Below, in pieces: positions 1 to 7,744 of a DNA stretch of 64,000 nt. Position 1 is the first letter of the stretch. Each line of letters starts with the position of its first letter. Source of the DNA: Nitrospira tepida. GTDB taxonomy: Bacteria; Nitrospirota; Nitrospiria; Nitrospirales; Nitrospiraceae. The notes below the pieces were generated by a model. It was given only the letters and a program-made list of their open reading frames with translations. It was not told where the DNA came from and made no database searches. The stretch spans positions 2,636,001 through 2,700,000 of the forward strand of contig NZ_OX365700.1 in the NCBI RefSeq assembly GCF_947241125.1. The letters run 5' to 3'. Position numbers and translations under genes: made by a program.

Positions 1-551
1 TCGCCGATTCCGTCAAGGGCCTGACGCGCGCCCCCACGTTTGCACCCTGCCGCCTGGCCGATGTCGTCAGTAGCGTCTATGCAACGCTCCGCATCCTGGC
101 CGACGAACGAGGGGTGACGCTTCGCACCGAGGCTCTCGAAGCCCTGCCGGTGATTCGGGCCGATGAGAGCCGGCTCTTCAACGCCATCTATAATCTGGTG
201 AACAACGCGATCCCCGAAGTGCCCTCGGGTGGATCGGTCACCGTGCAGGGCCGCACCGATGAATCGGGAAAGCACATCCTGCTTTCGGTCATCGACACGG
301 GGAAGGGGATGTCACCCGAAGTCCGGGACAGCCTCTTCACCTACCAGGCGATCAGCCGTAAGGTGGGAGGGACGGGACTCGGAACGAAGATCGTGAAGGA
401 CGTGGTGGATGCCCATGGCGGCGCCATTACGGTTGAAAGCCAGGAAGGAGTGGGGACGACATTCCACATCACGCTGCCGATCGAGGGTCCGTCCTCTCCA
501 CCTCCGAATAGGGCTCCGGCTCAGCCTGACGCAGGCCGCAAAACATCTTGA
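1..551 (+). CDS. Sensor histidine kinase, C-terminal part (5' truncated by window)
   Basis: The open frame is already open at base 3 and ends at the TGA before 552, so the gene starts outside the window. The visible part is a HATPase_c ATP-binding domain: an N box (NLVNNAI), a G1 box (DTGKGM), a G2 box (GTGLGTKIV), and the usual ending in which a GTTFHITLP stretch closes the domain. Such domains phosphorylate a histidine and pass the phosphate to a response regulator. The N-box aspartate/asparagine pattern is slightly unusual (NNAIPEV instead of NAxxA). Input domain and partner regulator are not visible. Confidence 0.9.
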   Translation, partial: ADSVKGLTRAPTFAPCRLADVVSSVYATLRILADERGVTLRTEALEALPVIRADESRLFNAIYNLVNNAIPEVPSGGSVTVQGRTDESGKHILLSVIDTGKGMSPEVRDSLFTYQAISRKVGGTGLGTKIVKDVVDAHGGAITVESQEGVGTTFHITLPIEGPSSPPPNRAPAQPDAGRKTS

Positions 552-572
552 GCGTCATCTGCCCCCCATTTC

Positions 573-630
573 CTCATCATTCCTCGCCATTCCTCATTCA
601 TCATTTCTCATTTCACATTTCGCATTCTCT
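573..630. repeat. Pyrimidine-rich intergenic repeat tract (CATTCCTCATTTC type)
   Basis: The short gap between the kinase and the convergent beta-propeller gene is filled with imperfect copies of a unit like CATTCCTCATTTC and CATTTCGCATT. Tracts of the same unit occur at 2609-2656, 8581-8643, 9325-9806 and 36655-36716, always with the pyrimidines on the plus strand. The function is unknown. Confidence 0.7.
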
Positions 631-1813
631 ACCGTGCGTTGGCCCGCAACCCGCCTTGTTTGAAGTGATTCGGCAGCAGCATGATGCAGTTGGGGTTGAA
701 CCCCTGCGCTTTCAACGTATCGATGCTGCCCAGGACTTTGTCATCCTTGAGATCGATCACCGTGATCGACCCGTCGCTCATGCCTTCCAGGTTCAGCAGA
801 CTGTTCTGGACAAATAGATACCGCTCATCCGGAGACAGCACGCTATGGTGGGCGCCGGGAGCGGCGGGAATGGCTTTCAGAAACTTCGGCTGCCGCGGAT
901 CGCTGTTGTCATAGAGATTCACGAACCCCGGCTTGGCCGTGGTGACGTACAACCGGTCTCCCTTCGCGTTGTAAAGCATTTCCAACGGCATGCCCTGTTG
1001 CCGTGGACCAAAGTCATCGATCTGGTGGAAAGAAAATGTCTGGGTCTTGGGATCCCAGATTCCGGCCCACAGCGTGGCCTCGAGCATATTGGTAATGTGG
1101 ACCACCGGCGGGTCGGCATTCGGAGCGAACATGATCTCGACGGGGGCGGATTTGGCGGGAGCCGGTTTCGAGGCCAGCTTGTGCGTCGACAGCACCTTGC
1201 CAGTCTTGGCCTCCAGCACCGTCACCGTGTCGCCCTGTTCCGACATATCCGGCTTCACCGTGCTGGTGATGAGCACCCGGTCGATGCCGTTATGAATCGC
1301 AATGCCGTGCGGATACAGGATGAAGGCGTCGGCCGACCCAGACGCGCTGATCGTCTTGATCGGCTGGTCCTTCACCGCATCACCCATGATGACCGTGCTC
1401 GATCCCATGCAGGTGAGATACCAGGTCTGGTTATCTTCCGACACGACGAGATCCTCGCCGACCTGGCAATCCGGCACGTCAATCGCGTGGAGCCGGTACG
1501 GAAATTTAGTCAGGTCCACGACGTGCAAGATGCTCTTCCCCAGGGCCGTGATATAAGCCTTGGTCCGATCGCGGTTGAAGAAGATGTGATGCGCGACGAG
1601 ATCGGGCGGGAGCGGAATCTCCATCAAGATCTTCCCGAAGTCCGACGACTCGGGATCGATCTCCATGATCGCGATCCCTTCCCGCCTCACCGACTGATTC
1701 GGCTTACTCTCATAGTTCAAGAGGGCCAGCAGATCGGCCAAGGCCGGGGTCGTGAACGAGAGCAGCAACGCAACGGTCAGGGCGAAAAGCCGGAGCGGTT
1801 TCAGCGATCTCAT
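629..1813 (-). CDS. Secreted YncE-like beta-propeller protein
   Basis: About 394 residues. I start it at 1813 because an AAAGGAGG ribosome site lies just upstream and a clear signal peptide follows (MRSLKPLRLFALTVALLLSF, cleavage expected after ALA near residue 26). The frame stays open to 2158, but that extension has no signal or family match. The body holds repeated propeller-type blades (for example DRTKAYITALG, GDRLYVTTAKPG, DERYLFVQNSLL). Proteins of this kind are periplasmic or exported seven-bladed propellers, often of unknown ligand. It converges on the histidine kinase gene. Confidence 0.75.
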   Translation of the reverse strand: MRSLKPLRLFALTVALLLSFTTPALADLLALLNYESKPNQSVRREGIAIMEIDPESSDFGKILMEIPLPPDLVAHHIFFNRDRTKAYITALGKSILHVVDLTKFPYRLHAIDVPDCQVGEDLVVSEDNQTWYLTCMGSSTVIMGDAVKDQPIKTISASGSADAFILYPHGIAIHNGIDRVLITSTVKPDMSEQGDTVTVLEAKTGKVLSTHKLASKPAPAKSAPVEIMFAPNADPPVVHITNMLEATLWAGIWDPKTQTFSFHQIDDFGPRQQGMPLEMLYNAKGDRLYVTTAKPGFVNLYDNSDPRQPKFLKAIPAAPGAHHSVLSPDERYLFVQNSLLNLEGMSDGSITVIDLKDDKVLGSIDTLKAQGFNPNCIMLLPNHFKQGGLRANAR

Positions 1814-2145
1814 AGGAACCTCCTTTGCTAAAAGCGGGCCGGAGAAGAAGCTACTCTTCTTCTTGAAAGGACGCAACAGGCGAAATACACGTATTTTCCA
1901 CGCCTCCTTGAGGTCTGTTGCTGTCGCGTTTGGCCATTGGCTTTCCCCACCGCCGGCGAATGACAGGTTGGCGATGAACCTGTGCAACTTGCACGACATG
2001 CAGCGGTACCGCTTCGTCGTCCTCAATACATCCAAGTTCCCCTCGGCAGCTCGTCCGCGAGTCCTCACCGCTGATTGTGTGACATCGACCCGACGGGGTA
2101 AGGTGGGACGTGCGCGCATGAAAGAAGTCCGGAAGAGACCAGGCC
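1814..2145. other. Divergent intergenic region with a short hairpin
   Basis: This 330 bp gap separates the propeller gene from the divergent membrane-protein gene and should hold both promoters. A small inverted repeat (GAAGAAG CTACT CTTCTTC) near 1841-1862 lies in the leader of the minus-strand gene. No gene is supported here. Confidence 0.4.
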
Positions 2146-2511
2146 GTGATAGAACCAAAAACCAGTCTTGGCACCATGCTCCTGGCTCTGGGCGTGGCCC
2201 TTGGGGTGGCCGCGCTCGATTATCGGGCAGGTTTCGGCGACGTGCCCTGGCATGCGTTGTTCGTCATCCCGGTGGTGTGGATCGCCCTCTGGTCGGCCGA
2301 GGACGACATCCTGCCGGTGACCATCATGGCCGCCATTGCCACGATGCTCGCACTTGCCCGCGTGATCATGTCGCATGGCATTGACAGCTCACCTTCTTTT
2401 GGCGAGCGGGCCGTGATCGTCGGCATCATCTGGATCACCGTCCTCCTCGCGCTTCTGCGCAAACGCACCCGCCGCACCTTCAAATGGATCAAGTTCTCCC
2501 GCAGACTCTGA
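2146..2511 (+). CDS. Small integral membrane protein, unknown function
   Basis: 121 residues from a GTG start; an in-frame ATG at 2176 is an alternative. It has about four hydrophobic segments (roughly residues 9-27, 37-52, 56-75 and 90-107) and a basic tail (KRTRRTFKWIKFSRRL). Layout and composition resemble the membrane part of the protein at 34364-35005 and sensor-type membrane domains of the MASE class, but no signalling domain follows. It may be a truncated sensor or a stand-alone membrane protein. Confidence 0.6.
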   Translation: MIEPKTSLGTMLLALGVALGVAALDYRAGFGDVPWHALFVIPVVWIALWSAEDDILPVTIMAAIATMLALARVIMSHGIDSSPSFGERAVIVGIIWITVLLALLRKRTRRTFKWIKFSRRL

Positions 2512-2963
2512 CCAAGCGGTTTGACGCGCGCCAATCGACCGCTGCTCATCCACGCCTCAGCACCCGTCCCTCAACGCTGCAGAGCAGCCGCTTGACGACT
2601 GAGGGCTGACAACATTCCTCATTTCACATTCCTCATTTCTCATTCTTCATTCACCCCTCAGCACCCAGCACTGAGCACCTCTTGGCGTGACCCAGGATGT
2701 CACAATGGCGGAAGCCGAAAGCCCGTCGGCGAATTGCAAGTCCCCGACAAGCAAGGCCTTCTTGCATTTCCAATCCGGTCCCTCTGCTGTGACCCCAGAT
2801 GTCGCAGTGCGCCGCTACAATGGCAGTCTCGTAACCCTGGTGTTGCGTCATGGAAGTTCATTGTACTGATCTGCGGGTCGTTCCCCCTCTCCCGTGCCCT
2901 CTCGCCCGTGGGGAGAGGAGACGGTGAGGGGATGGGCCACAGGACCTGGGAAACGTATCGTTA
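2512..2963. repeat. Gene-free stretch of mixed intergenic repeats
   Basis: Contains a CATTCCTCATTTC tract (2609-2656), a CAGCACCCAGCACTGAGCAC tract (about 2655-2680), and two copies of a TTGGCGTGACCC/GATGTCAC-type motif (about 2683-2706 and 2788-2815). The first motif recurs at 9680-9703. Near 2880-2925 there is a CTCTC/GAGAG hairpin. Short open frames across it are repeat-derived and are not called. Confidence 0.5.
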
Positions 2964-3172
2964 GCCCACATGATTCATGACGGTTCGTGACGAAACCGCC
3001 CGGTCGCGTCGCGAAACGGGCACGCGGAGCCGCGAGGGAGCGACGCCTACTCTTTGCAGTACGTTGATCGACTGAACGACGAGCCCGCCCCTGTATGCAA
3101 AGACAAGGCATGCAGGGTAGTTGCAGCAGCGAATCCACGAATGCAGCAGAAGCGTTCATGGATAATGCGGGG
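2964..3172 (-). mobile_element. MITE-like element, copy 1 (inverted orientation)
   Basis: About 209 bp bounded by degenerate terminal inverted repeats: left GCCCACATGATTCATGACG, right CGTTCATGGATAATGCGGGG. Its interior matches the reverse complement of copies 2 and 3 (shared GACGAAACCGCC and GGCACGCGGAGCCGCGAGGG). TA precedes the left end, but the right end has decayed to GGTG. It encodes nothing. It is the most diverged of the three copies and abuts a gene fragment. Confidence 0.75.
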
Positions 3173-3310
3173 TGGAGCAATCAATTTGGCCGCTACGGCT
3201 CGCCCCTTTCACCGGACTCGATCAATAACCCCTTCGGAGCCGGCAGTCCGTATCGGTATGACTCATCAAACAATCCCTATGGCGAGGGCTGGAGCATCAA
3301 AGGACGGTGA
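3173..3310 (+). pseudogene. C-terminal remnant of an NPYG-repeat small protein
   Basis: Immediately after MITE copy 1, in the frame ending at the TGA of 3308-3310, the translation contains SPDSINNPFGAGSPYRYDSS and then NNPYGEGW. This Asn-Pro-Tyr-Gly repeat pattern is typical of the C-terminus of a widespread small hypothetical, often secreted, protein. The expected N-terminal signal and earlier repeats are missing and are replaced by the element. I therefore read it as a truncated gene; no function is assigned. Confidence 0.55.
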
Positions 3311-3411
3311 CCTCCTGACCTGTCCTTGATACACTGGCGCCCGAATTTTCTGTGGCGGGGCCCGTCAGTCAGTGTTAAGGCCCGTCCGTCAACTGCAAGG
3401 GAGGCTCCTGA

Positions 3412-3627
3412 ATGATCAAAGAGATCCGACGGATCGAAGTGGTCGACGAGGCGATGGCGGAGGTCTTAAGGCGAAAAACGCCGGCCGAGCGCCTCGCGAT
3501 CGGATTTGGATTATGGCGTTCCGCACGCAAGCTGTTGCGGGGTCAGTTAGCCTCCTTGCACCCGGAGTGGGATGCCGAGCAGCTTGACCGGGAAGTGGTA
3601 CGGAGGCTCTCGCATGGAGCTGTATGA
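3412..3627 (+). CDS. Small hypothetical protein paired with a nucleotidyltransferase
   Basis: 71 residues, rich in Arg, Glu and Leu, predicted soluble and helical. An AAGGGAGG-type ribosome site lies at about 3398-3405. Its last 14 bases overlap the start of the next gene, so the two are translationally coupled. Small proteins of this type (RRKTPAERLAIGFGLWRSAR) regularly precede DUF6036-type nucleotidyltransferases. By analogy with other NTase modules it may be the partner or antitoxin-like component; that role is inference. Confidence 0.7.
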   Translation: MIKEIRRIEVVDEAMAEVLRRKTPAERLAIGFGLWRSARKLLRGQLASLHPEWDAEQLDREVVRRLSHGAV

Positions 3628-4183
3628 ATTGCTCGAACAGGTCGTGCGAACGTTCGAGCGGCTTGGGATTCCCTATCTCGTCACCGGTTCGGTCGCGTCG
3701 ATGGCGTACGGCGAGCCAAGATTGACCAACGACATCGATCTGGTCGCCGGAATTCGCGCCGAACAGGTCGCCGATCTGTTGATCGTCTTCCCGGCCGAGA
3801 CGTTCTATCTGAGCGAAGAAGCCGTTCGAATGGCGATCGAACAACAAACACAGTTCAACATTATCCGCCCTACATCTGGATTGAAAGTGGGTGTGATGGT
3901 TCGGAAAGAGACACCCTTCGATCGCAGCCGCTTCGCGCGAGCTCGGAAGCTCCGTCCAGCGGAATCCTACCAGGCCGCCTTTGCCTCGGCCGAGGATGTC
4001 ATCATCAAAAAAATGGAGTACTACCGGGAGGGAGGGTCGGAAAAGCACCTTCGCGACATTACCGGCATGCTGAGAATCAGCGGTGCCGAAATTGACGACA
4101 CCTATATCGCCGAATGGGCTGATCGCCTGGGGTTACGGCCCATCTGGGACATGATCCAGCAGCGGCTGAAAGATCGGCCATAG
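3614..4183 (+). CDS. Nucleotidyltransferase-fold protein (DUF6036/AbiEii-like)
   Basis: 189 residues. The start at 3614 is chosen because GGAGG sits about 8 bases upstream and it overlaps the preceding gene; an earlier in-frame ATG at 3572 lacks a site. The N-terminus has the minimal NTase signature: GxxYLVTGSVASMAYGEPR, then a D-x-D pair in TNDIDLV (about residues 36-42). A conserved KKMEYYREGGSEKHLRDI follows near the middle. Proteins of this family occur as the toxin-like or enzymatic partner in two-gene modules. Substrate unknown. Confidence 0.75.
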   Translation: MELYELLEQVVRTFERLGIPYLVTGSVASMAYGEPRLTNDIDLVAGIRAEQVADLLIVFPAETFYLSEEAVRMAIEQQTQFNIIRPTSGLKVGVMVRKETPFDRSRFARARKLRPAESYQAAFASAEDVIIKKMEYYREGGSEKHLRDITGMLRISGAEIDDTYIAEWADRLGLRPIWDMIQQRLKDRP

Positions 4184-4257
4184 GGCCTGAAGCATATTCG
4201 GATTTGGTTTAACGGGCAAGGCCGCAAGATCGAAAAAGGACGTTGAAGTCGGATCGG

Positions 4258-4303
4258 CACTCAGCATTCAGGACTCAGCACCCAGCACTCAGCACTTCCT
4301 GGC
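4258..4303. repeat. CACTCAGCAC-type intergenic repeat tract
   Basis: Several imperfect CACTCAGCA and CACCCAGCA units ending in AGCACTTCCTGGC. The same unit recurs near 2655, 6530-6560, 9390-9420 and 9660-9685, each time ending in AGCACTTCTTGGC or similar. The rest of the 4184-4393 gap holds no gene. Confidence 0.6.
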
Positions 4304-4393
4304 AGCCGTTCGACGAATGACGTGCGCCATCTAGGCGGCGGCTTGAGGAGAACGCGAATGTGTAGTACGCTGGCGTCATACAGGAGGAACGAC

Positions 4394-4426
4394 ATGCCAT
4401 TGACGGTTCGAATCGACACGAAAACC
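4394..4426 (+). pseudogene. vapB-like antitoxin, 5' fragment cut off by IS3 copy A
   Basis: ATG preceded by AGGAGG at 4383-4388, encoding MPLTVRIDTKT. The IS begins right after the ACC of codon 11, and the same frame resumes beyond the IS at 5820. Joining the halves across the 3-bp duplication ACC restores an 87-residue ribbon-helix-helix protein. Confidence 0.85.
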
Positions 4427-4627
4427 TGAGCTTCCCCCCAGCTTCCCCCCATTGTTTGGACAGGTTTTCATCCGAATTAAGCTAATGGATCTTTCCCTCC
4501 TTCCCTCCTTTCCTTCAGCGTTCTTCTGGCTCCTGTTTCCCCAGGGGCGCGGGGGCACTTCAAAACTTCGCTCCAGGATCGGTTATACGAGGCGATCGCC
4601 TGTCGGTCCCGGAATAGCCCCCTCGAC

Positions 4628-5479
4628 TCAGCCAAAATGCACCTCGGCCGGGGTCCGGCGGCCAAGGCTCTGGTGTCGGCGTTCGGTGTTGTAGAACACA
4701 AAATACCGCTGCAACCCCCTCCAGGCCTCGGCGCCATCGGCGTAGTCCCGCAGGTAGACCTCCTCGTACTTCACGCTCCGCCACAGCCGCTCCACGAAAA
4801 TGTTGTCCAGCGCCCGGCCGCGCCCATCCATGCTGATGCGGATCCCCGCGCCCTCCAGCCGTCCCGTGAACTCGTCGCTTGTAAACTGCGCCCCTTGATC
4901 CGTGTTGAAGATCTCCGGCTGGCCGCTCCCCAACGCGTCCTCCAAGGCCTCCAGGCAGAACAGCGCGTCCAGCGTGTTGGACAAGGCCCAGGCCAGCACG
5001 TAGCGGCTGTACCAGTCCAGCACCACGACCAGGTACAGGAACCCGCGCCGCATCGGGACGTACGTGATGTCCGCACACCACACGTGGTTCGGTCGCGCCA
5101 CCGCCAGATCCCGCAGCAGATAGGGATACGTCGGATGCGCGGCCTGCCGGCGGCTCGTGTGCGGCCCCGGCAGCACGGCCTGCAAGCCCATGATGCGCAT
5201 CAGGCGGGCCACCCGCTTGTGATTGATCACATGCCCCAAGGTCTGCAGCCAGTCAGTCATCCGGGGCACCCCGTAAAATGGCCGTTGCAAGTACAGTTCA
5301 TCGATCAACCGCATCAGCGCCAGATTCTCCTCGCGCTCCGGCACCGGCTCGTAGTAGTAGGTCGAGCGCGCCAAGCCCGCCACCGCACACTGCTGCACGA
5401 TCGACACGGCACCCGGGTCGGCGTGGATCCACCCGCGTCGGGTCTCCCGCGGCACGCTCAGAGCTTTTTTCTGAGCCAC
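4628..5479 (-). CDS. IS3-family transposase orfB (DDE integrase domain), copy A
   Basis: 283 residues from the GTG at 5479; it is probably made mainly as an OrfAB fusion. The rve-type DDE core is complete: D in WCADITYVPM, D in NTDQGAQF, E in FVERLWRSVKYEE, followed by YNTERRHQSLGRRTPAE. An HTH_21-like region (RPFYGVPRMTDWL) precedes the core. It catalyses cut and strand transfer of the IS. No frameshift or stop interrupts it, so this copy may be active. Confidence 0.93.
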   Translation of the reverse strand: MAQKKALSVPRETRRGWIHADPGAVSIVQQCAVAGLARSTYYYEPVPEREENLALMRLIDELYLQRPFYGVPRMTDWLQTLGHVINHKRVARLMRIMGLQAVLPGPHTSRRQAAHPTYPYLLRDLAVARPNHVWCADITYVPMRRGFLYLVVVLDWYSRYVLAWALSNTLDALFCLEALEDALGSGQPEIFNTDQGAQFTSDEFTGRLEGAGIRISMDGRGRALDNIFVERLWRSVKYEEVYLRDYADGAEAWRGLQRYFVFYNTERRHQSLGRRTPAEVHFG

Positions 5480-5736
5480 TCCAGCTCCATTTTGAGGCGG
5501 CCGATCTCCTGGTACAGCGGGGCCGTCACCACTTCCTCGCTGCGGCCCCCGCTGGCGGGACCCCGCCGGAACACCTCCGGCGCCCCGTCCAGCAACTGTC
5601 GCTTCCAATGGGCAATCACCGTCGGGTGCACCCCGTGGACCGCACTCAATTCACTGAGGGTCCGCACCCCCTTGATCGCCTCCACCGCCACCCTCGCTTT
5701 GAATTCCTCCGAATGGGTCTTCCGCTTTGGGGCCAT
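5458..5736 (-). CDS. IS3-family transposase orfA (HTH), copy A
   Basis: 92 residues: an N-terminal helix-turn-helix (SEEFKARVAVEAIKG, then LSELSAVHGVHPTVIAHWKR) and a C-terminal helical zipper (IGRLKMELEWLRKK). It overlaps orfB. At the overlap the sequence reads A AAA AAG in the orfA frame, a classical slippery heptamer for -1 frameshifting that would fuse OrfA to OrfB. Confidence 0.93.
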   Translation of the reverse strand: MAPKRKTHSEEFKARVAVEAIKGVRTLSELSAVHGVHPTVIAHWKRQLLDGAPEVFRRGPASGGRSEEVVTAPLYQEIGRLKMELEWLRKKL

Positions 5737-5816
5737 GTCTACCTCCCGGTTTTTGCGACGGTCGTTCTACCACAATCTTGGCTTCACGACCTGTCCAAAA
5801 AACGGGGGTAACTTCA

Positions 5817-6050
5817 ACCGAACGGGTGATCGAGCGCCTCGCCCGAACACGCGGGCGCACCAAATCGGAAGTCGTGCGCGAGGCCATTGGGGTGCTGGCC
5901 AAGCAGACGGAAGGCCGCGACAAAGCGGACCGGCCGTACGAGACCATCCGCGATCTGATTGGGATCGTGCGAGGCGGGCCGCCCGACCTCTCCATTCAAA
6001 CGGGCAAGGCCTTTCGTCGCCTCGTCGCTGTCAAGCGACAGGGAGCCTGA
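5817..6050 (+). pseudogene. vapB-like ribbon-helix-helix antitoxin, 3' fragment
   Basis: Begins with the duplicated ACC and continues the frame of 4394-4426 (TERVIERLARTRGRTKSEVV), ending in TGA at 6048-6050. The N-terminal half is a CopG/Arc-type DNA-binding fold; the C-terminal half (LIGIVRGGPPDL) would bind the toxin. The IS separates it from its promoter and start codon, so functional antitoxin is unlikely unless the IS supplies a new start. The PIN toxin gene follows two bases later. Confidence 0.85.
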
Positions 6051-6052
6051 AC

Positions 6053-6511
6053 GTGGTGCTCGTCGATGCAGGGCCGCTCATTGCGTTGATCCACGCCGAT
6101 GACCGCCACCACGAACGTTGTGTGGCGACGCTGCAGACCTTGGATGAATCACTGGGCACGGTCTGGCCGGTTCTGACTGAAGCCATGTATCTCTTCAATT
6201 TCTCGTGGAAGGCGCAGGAAGCCCTATGGGAAATGCTCGAACGAGGGTTTGTGACGCTTCTTCCCGTCGAGAACCCCGATCTCGCTCGGATGCGCGATCT
6301 CGTGAAGAAGTACCGGAACTTGCCCATGGATTTGGCCGATGCCGCCCTGGTGACGGTGGCCGAACGAGAAAAGATCCGGCGAATCTTCACGATCGACCGC
6401 CGAGACTTTGCAGTCTATCGGCCGGCCAAGCTCGGCCGCTTTGCAATCCTGCCAGCTAGATTGTCAAGTCATTCAGCGGAGGACCGGCATCCATTGGAAA
6501 TCCATTCCTGA
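6053..6511 (+). CDS. VapC-like PIN-domain toxin
   Basis: 152 residues from a GTG directly behind the antitoxin stop. It has a PIN ribonuclease core: LVDAGPLIAL (first Asp), an E in LTEAMYLF, D in PMDLADAALV and D in IFTIDRRDF. PIN toxins cleave tRNA or other RNA, and the upstream VapB normally neutralises them. Here the antitoxin has been split by IS3 copy A, so the toxin is either silenced along with it or is an orphan. The C-terminal about 15 residues run toward the repeat tract and may not be native. Confidence 0.85.
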   Translation: MVLVDAGPLIALIHADDRHHERCVATLQTLDESLGTVWPVLTEAMYLFNFSWKAQEALWEMLERGFVTLLPVENPDLARMRDLVKKYRNLPMDLADAALVTVAEREKIRRIFTIDRRDFAVYRPAKLGRFAILPARLSSHSAEDRHPLEIHS

Positions 6512-6560
6512 TTCCTCATTCGGGCTCTACAACTCAGCACTCAGTCCTCAGCACTTCTTG
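6500..6560. repeat. Mixed CATTCCTC / CACTCAGCAC repeat tract
   Basis: CATTCCTGATTCCTCATTCGGG is followed by CTCAGCACTCAGTCCTCAGC and the usual ending AGCACTTCTTGGC. A second copy of the 'CCTCATTCGGGCTCTA...CAGCACTCAGCACTTCTTGGC' order is seen at 9645-9685, so the two repeat families travel as one composite block. Confidence 0.55.
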
Positions 6561-6634
6561 GCATTCCTCAGCCCTTTTCTGAACACGTAATCCGGCCTTA
6601 GCCCATGCTCAGTTGCCTTTCACCCAGGGATAAT

Positions 6635-6652
6635 GGTAACGTATGTGTTACC
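6635..6652. promoter_or_regulatory. Palindrome upstream of higB-like gene (putative operator)
   Basis: GGTAAC GTATGT GTTACC, a perfect 6-bp inverted repeat, lies 4 bases before the ATG of the higB-like gene. Its position suits autoregulation by the HigA-type repressor, but this is inferred. Confidence 0.5.
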
Positions 6653-6656
6653 TTAC

Positions 6657-6970
6657 ATGGAATTCGAAATTCGGCTGCTTGAGTATGTCGATCCGCAAAG
6701 TCGGTCACCCTTTGCGGCATGGTTTGAAGGACTCAATCCACCTGCGGCCGCCAAGGTAACTGCAGCCCTCACCCAATTGTCGATGGGCAACTGATCGAGT
6801 GTGAAAGGTGTCGGGGGGAAGGCGTTTTCGAGCGGAAAATCGACTTTGGACCTGGCTACCGGGTTTATTTCGGCAAGGATGGTGACAAGCTTGTGATTCT
6901 GCTTGGGGGAAGCAGCAAGCAACGTCAGCAACAAGCGATCGAGGCGGCGCAAGCGCGATGGACGGACTAG
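6657..6970 (+). pseudogene. higB-like (RelE superfamily) toxin, frameshifted
   Basis: From ATG 6657 the frame encodes a HigB-type N-terminus (MEFEIRLLEYVD, SPFAAWFEGL) but stops at 6792-6794 after MGN. The rest of the family consensus reappears in another frame: GVFERKIDFGPGYRVYFGKD, then KLVILLGG, ending at TAG 6968-6970. About 8 expected residues around the junction are also disturbed. These toxins are ribosome-dependent or free RNases. This copy cannot make a full protein, so it is called a broken gene. Confidence 0.8.
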
Positions 6971-7162
6971 CCCGCATTATTCATAAACGTTTCTGCTGCA
7001 ATCGCGGATTCGCCGCTGCGACAGAGCCTGACGGCGGGCGTGCTCGCCGCTCAGTCTCTCGACGTACTGTTTCAAGTACGCCTTGGTCCTTCGCGGCTGT
7101 GCTTGCCCGTCTCGCCTGGCGACTGCGCGATTTCGCGACGAACCTTCATGAATAATGCGGGC
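6970..7162 (+). mobile_element. MITE-like element, copy 2
   Basis: 193 bp with 18-20 bp terminal inverted repeats (GCCCGCATTATTCATAAACG and, on the other end, CTTCATGAATAATGCGGGC) flanked by TA on both sides (6968-6969 and 7163-7164). The interior matches copy 3 (CGTACTGTTTCAAGTACGCCTT against CATACTGTTTCAAGTATGCC) and includes a small palindrome. It encodes nothing and sits between the higB-like remnant and higA. TA duplication is typical of IS630/Tc1-type transposases. Confidence 0.85.
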
Positions 7163-7212
7163 TAGCGGCGTCGCAAGGCTAGCAAGAAGGGATAGATGAG
7201 ACGGAGGGTACC

Positions 7213-7533
7213 ATGGCACTGACACGCGAATTTAAGGAAACAGTGGCGGCGCGTGTGCAACGCGATGATCGTTTCCGGGAAGCACTCTTTATCGAGGCCA
7301 TCAATGCCTATTTGGCCGGCGAGACCGCCGTCGGCAAAGCGATGCTCCGGGACCTCGTTAATGCCACGGTGGGCTTCGAGGCGCTCGCGACCACGCTCAA
7401 GAAGCCGAGCAAGAGTCTGCATCGGATGTTGGCTCCACACGGGAATCCGAGTACCGAGAACTTCTTCGGCATCGTCAACGCACTCCAAAAGAAGGCCCAT
7501 GTGAAGCTCCGCGTGACAGCGAAAGCAGGCTGA
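7213..7533 (+). CDS. HigA-like HTH antitoxin
   Basis: 106 residues; ATG with GGAGG 8 bases upstream. The N-terminus (MALTREFKETVAARVQRD) and the central region (AMLRDLVNATVGFEALATTL, then KPSKSLHRMLAPHGNPS) match the COG3636-type helix-turn-helix antidotes that pair with HigB-type toxins. It would bind the operon promoter and the toxin. The toxin upstream is frameshifted and a MITE separates the genes, so it is now probably a solo repressor. Its own promoter may lie in the MITE. Confidence 0.85.
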   Translation: MALTREFKETVAARVQRDDRFREALFIEAINAYLAGETAVGKAMLRDLVNATVGFEALATTLKKPSKSLHRMLAPHGNPSTENFFGIVNALQKKAHVKLRVTAKAG

Positions 7534-7744
7534 TTCGGACCGGCGCGGCCCAGCAATCTGCCATCAGCATTCCTCATTCGCAAATTGCACCGCGTGACCG
7601 GTGACGGCCGACGCTTGTCTCCTCTGAACCCTCGTCCACAACCAGCCGGCATCCGACCGCCGATGAACTGGGGCAGATCAGCAGGGTGTGGGGCATAAGG
7701 GATCGGATGGGCAGGTGAATGGTTGGACGATGCGGCCGATCCGG
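7534..7744. other. Short intergenic region, repeat remnants only
   Basis: Includes one short CAGCATTCCTCATTCGC remnant near 7564-7582 and a GTGACCGGTGAC repeat. No gene or clear signal is seen. It separates higA from the convergent relE-like gene. Confidence 0.4.

Larger units (their letters stand above)
4427..5816 (-). mobile_element. IS3-family insertion sequence, copy A
   Basis: 1390 bp. The ends start with TG and finish with CA and form imperfect inverted repeats (TGAGCTTCCCCCCA at the left, GGGGGTAACTTCA at the right, each followed inward by a TTTGGACAG or CTGTCCAAA stretch). The direct repeat ACC flanks it at 4424-4426 and 5817-5819, a 3-bp target duplication. It carries orfA and orfB on the minus strand. 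The left end has a tandem duplication of about 11 bp (GCTTCCCCCCA) that copy B lacks. It interrupts an antitoxin gene. Confidence 0.95.

Noticed and set aside
1814-2158. N-terminal extension of the beta-propeller frame
   Set aside because: The frame is open but has no ribosome site or family features, while ATG 1813 has AAAGGAGG and a signal peptide directly behind it.
2687-2869. 60-codon plus-strand ORF in the repeat region
   Set aside because: It is built from repeat blocks that recur elsewhere without an ORF, and has no ribosome site.
4637-6052. Long frame joining the IS3 antisense strand to the PIN toxin
   Set aside because: The first part is antisense to the transposase and only the part from GTG 6053 matches a PIN domain; the join is chance.
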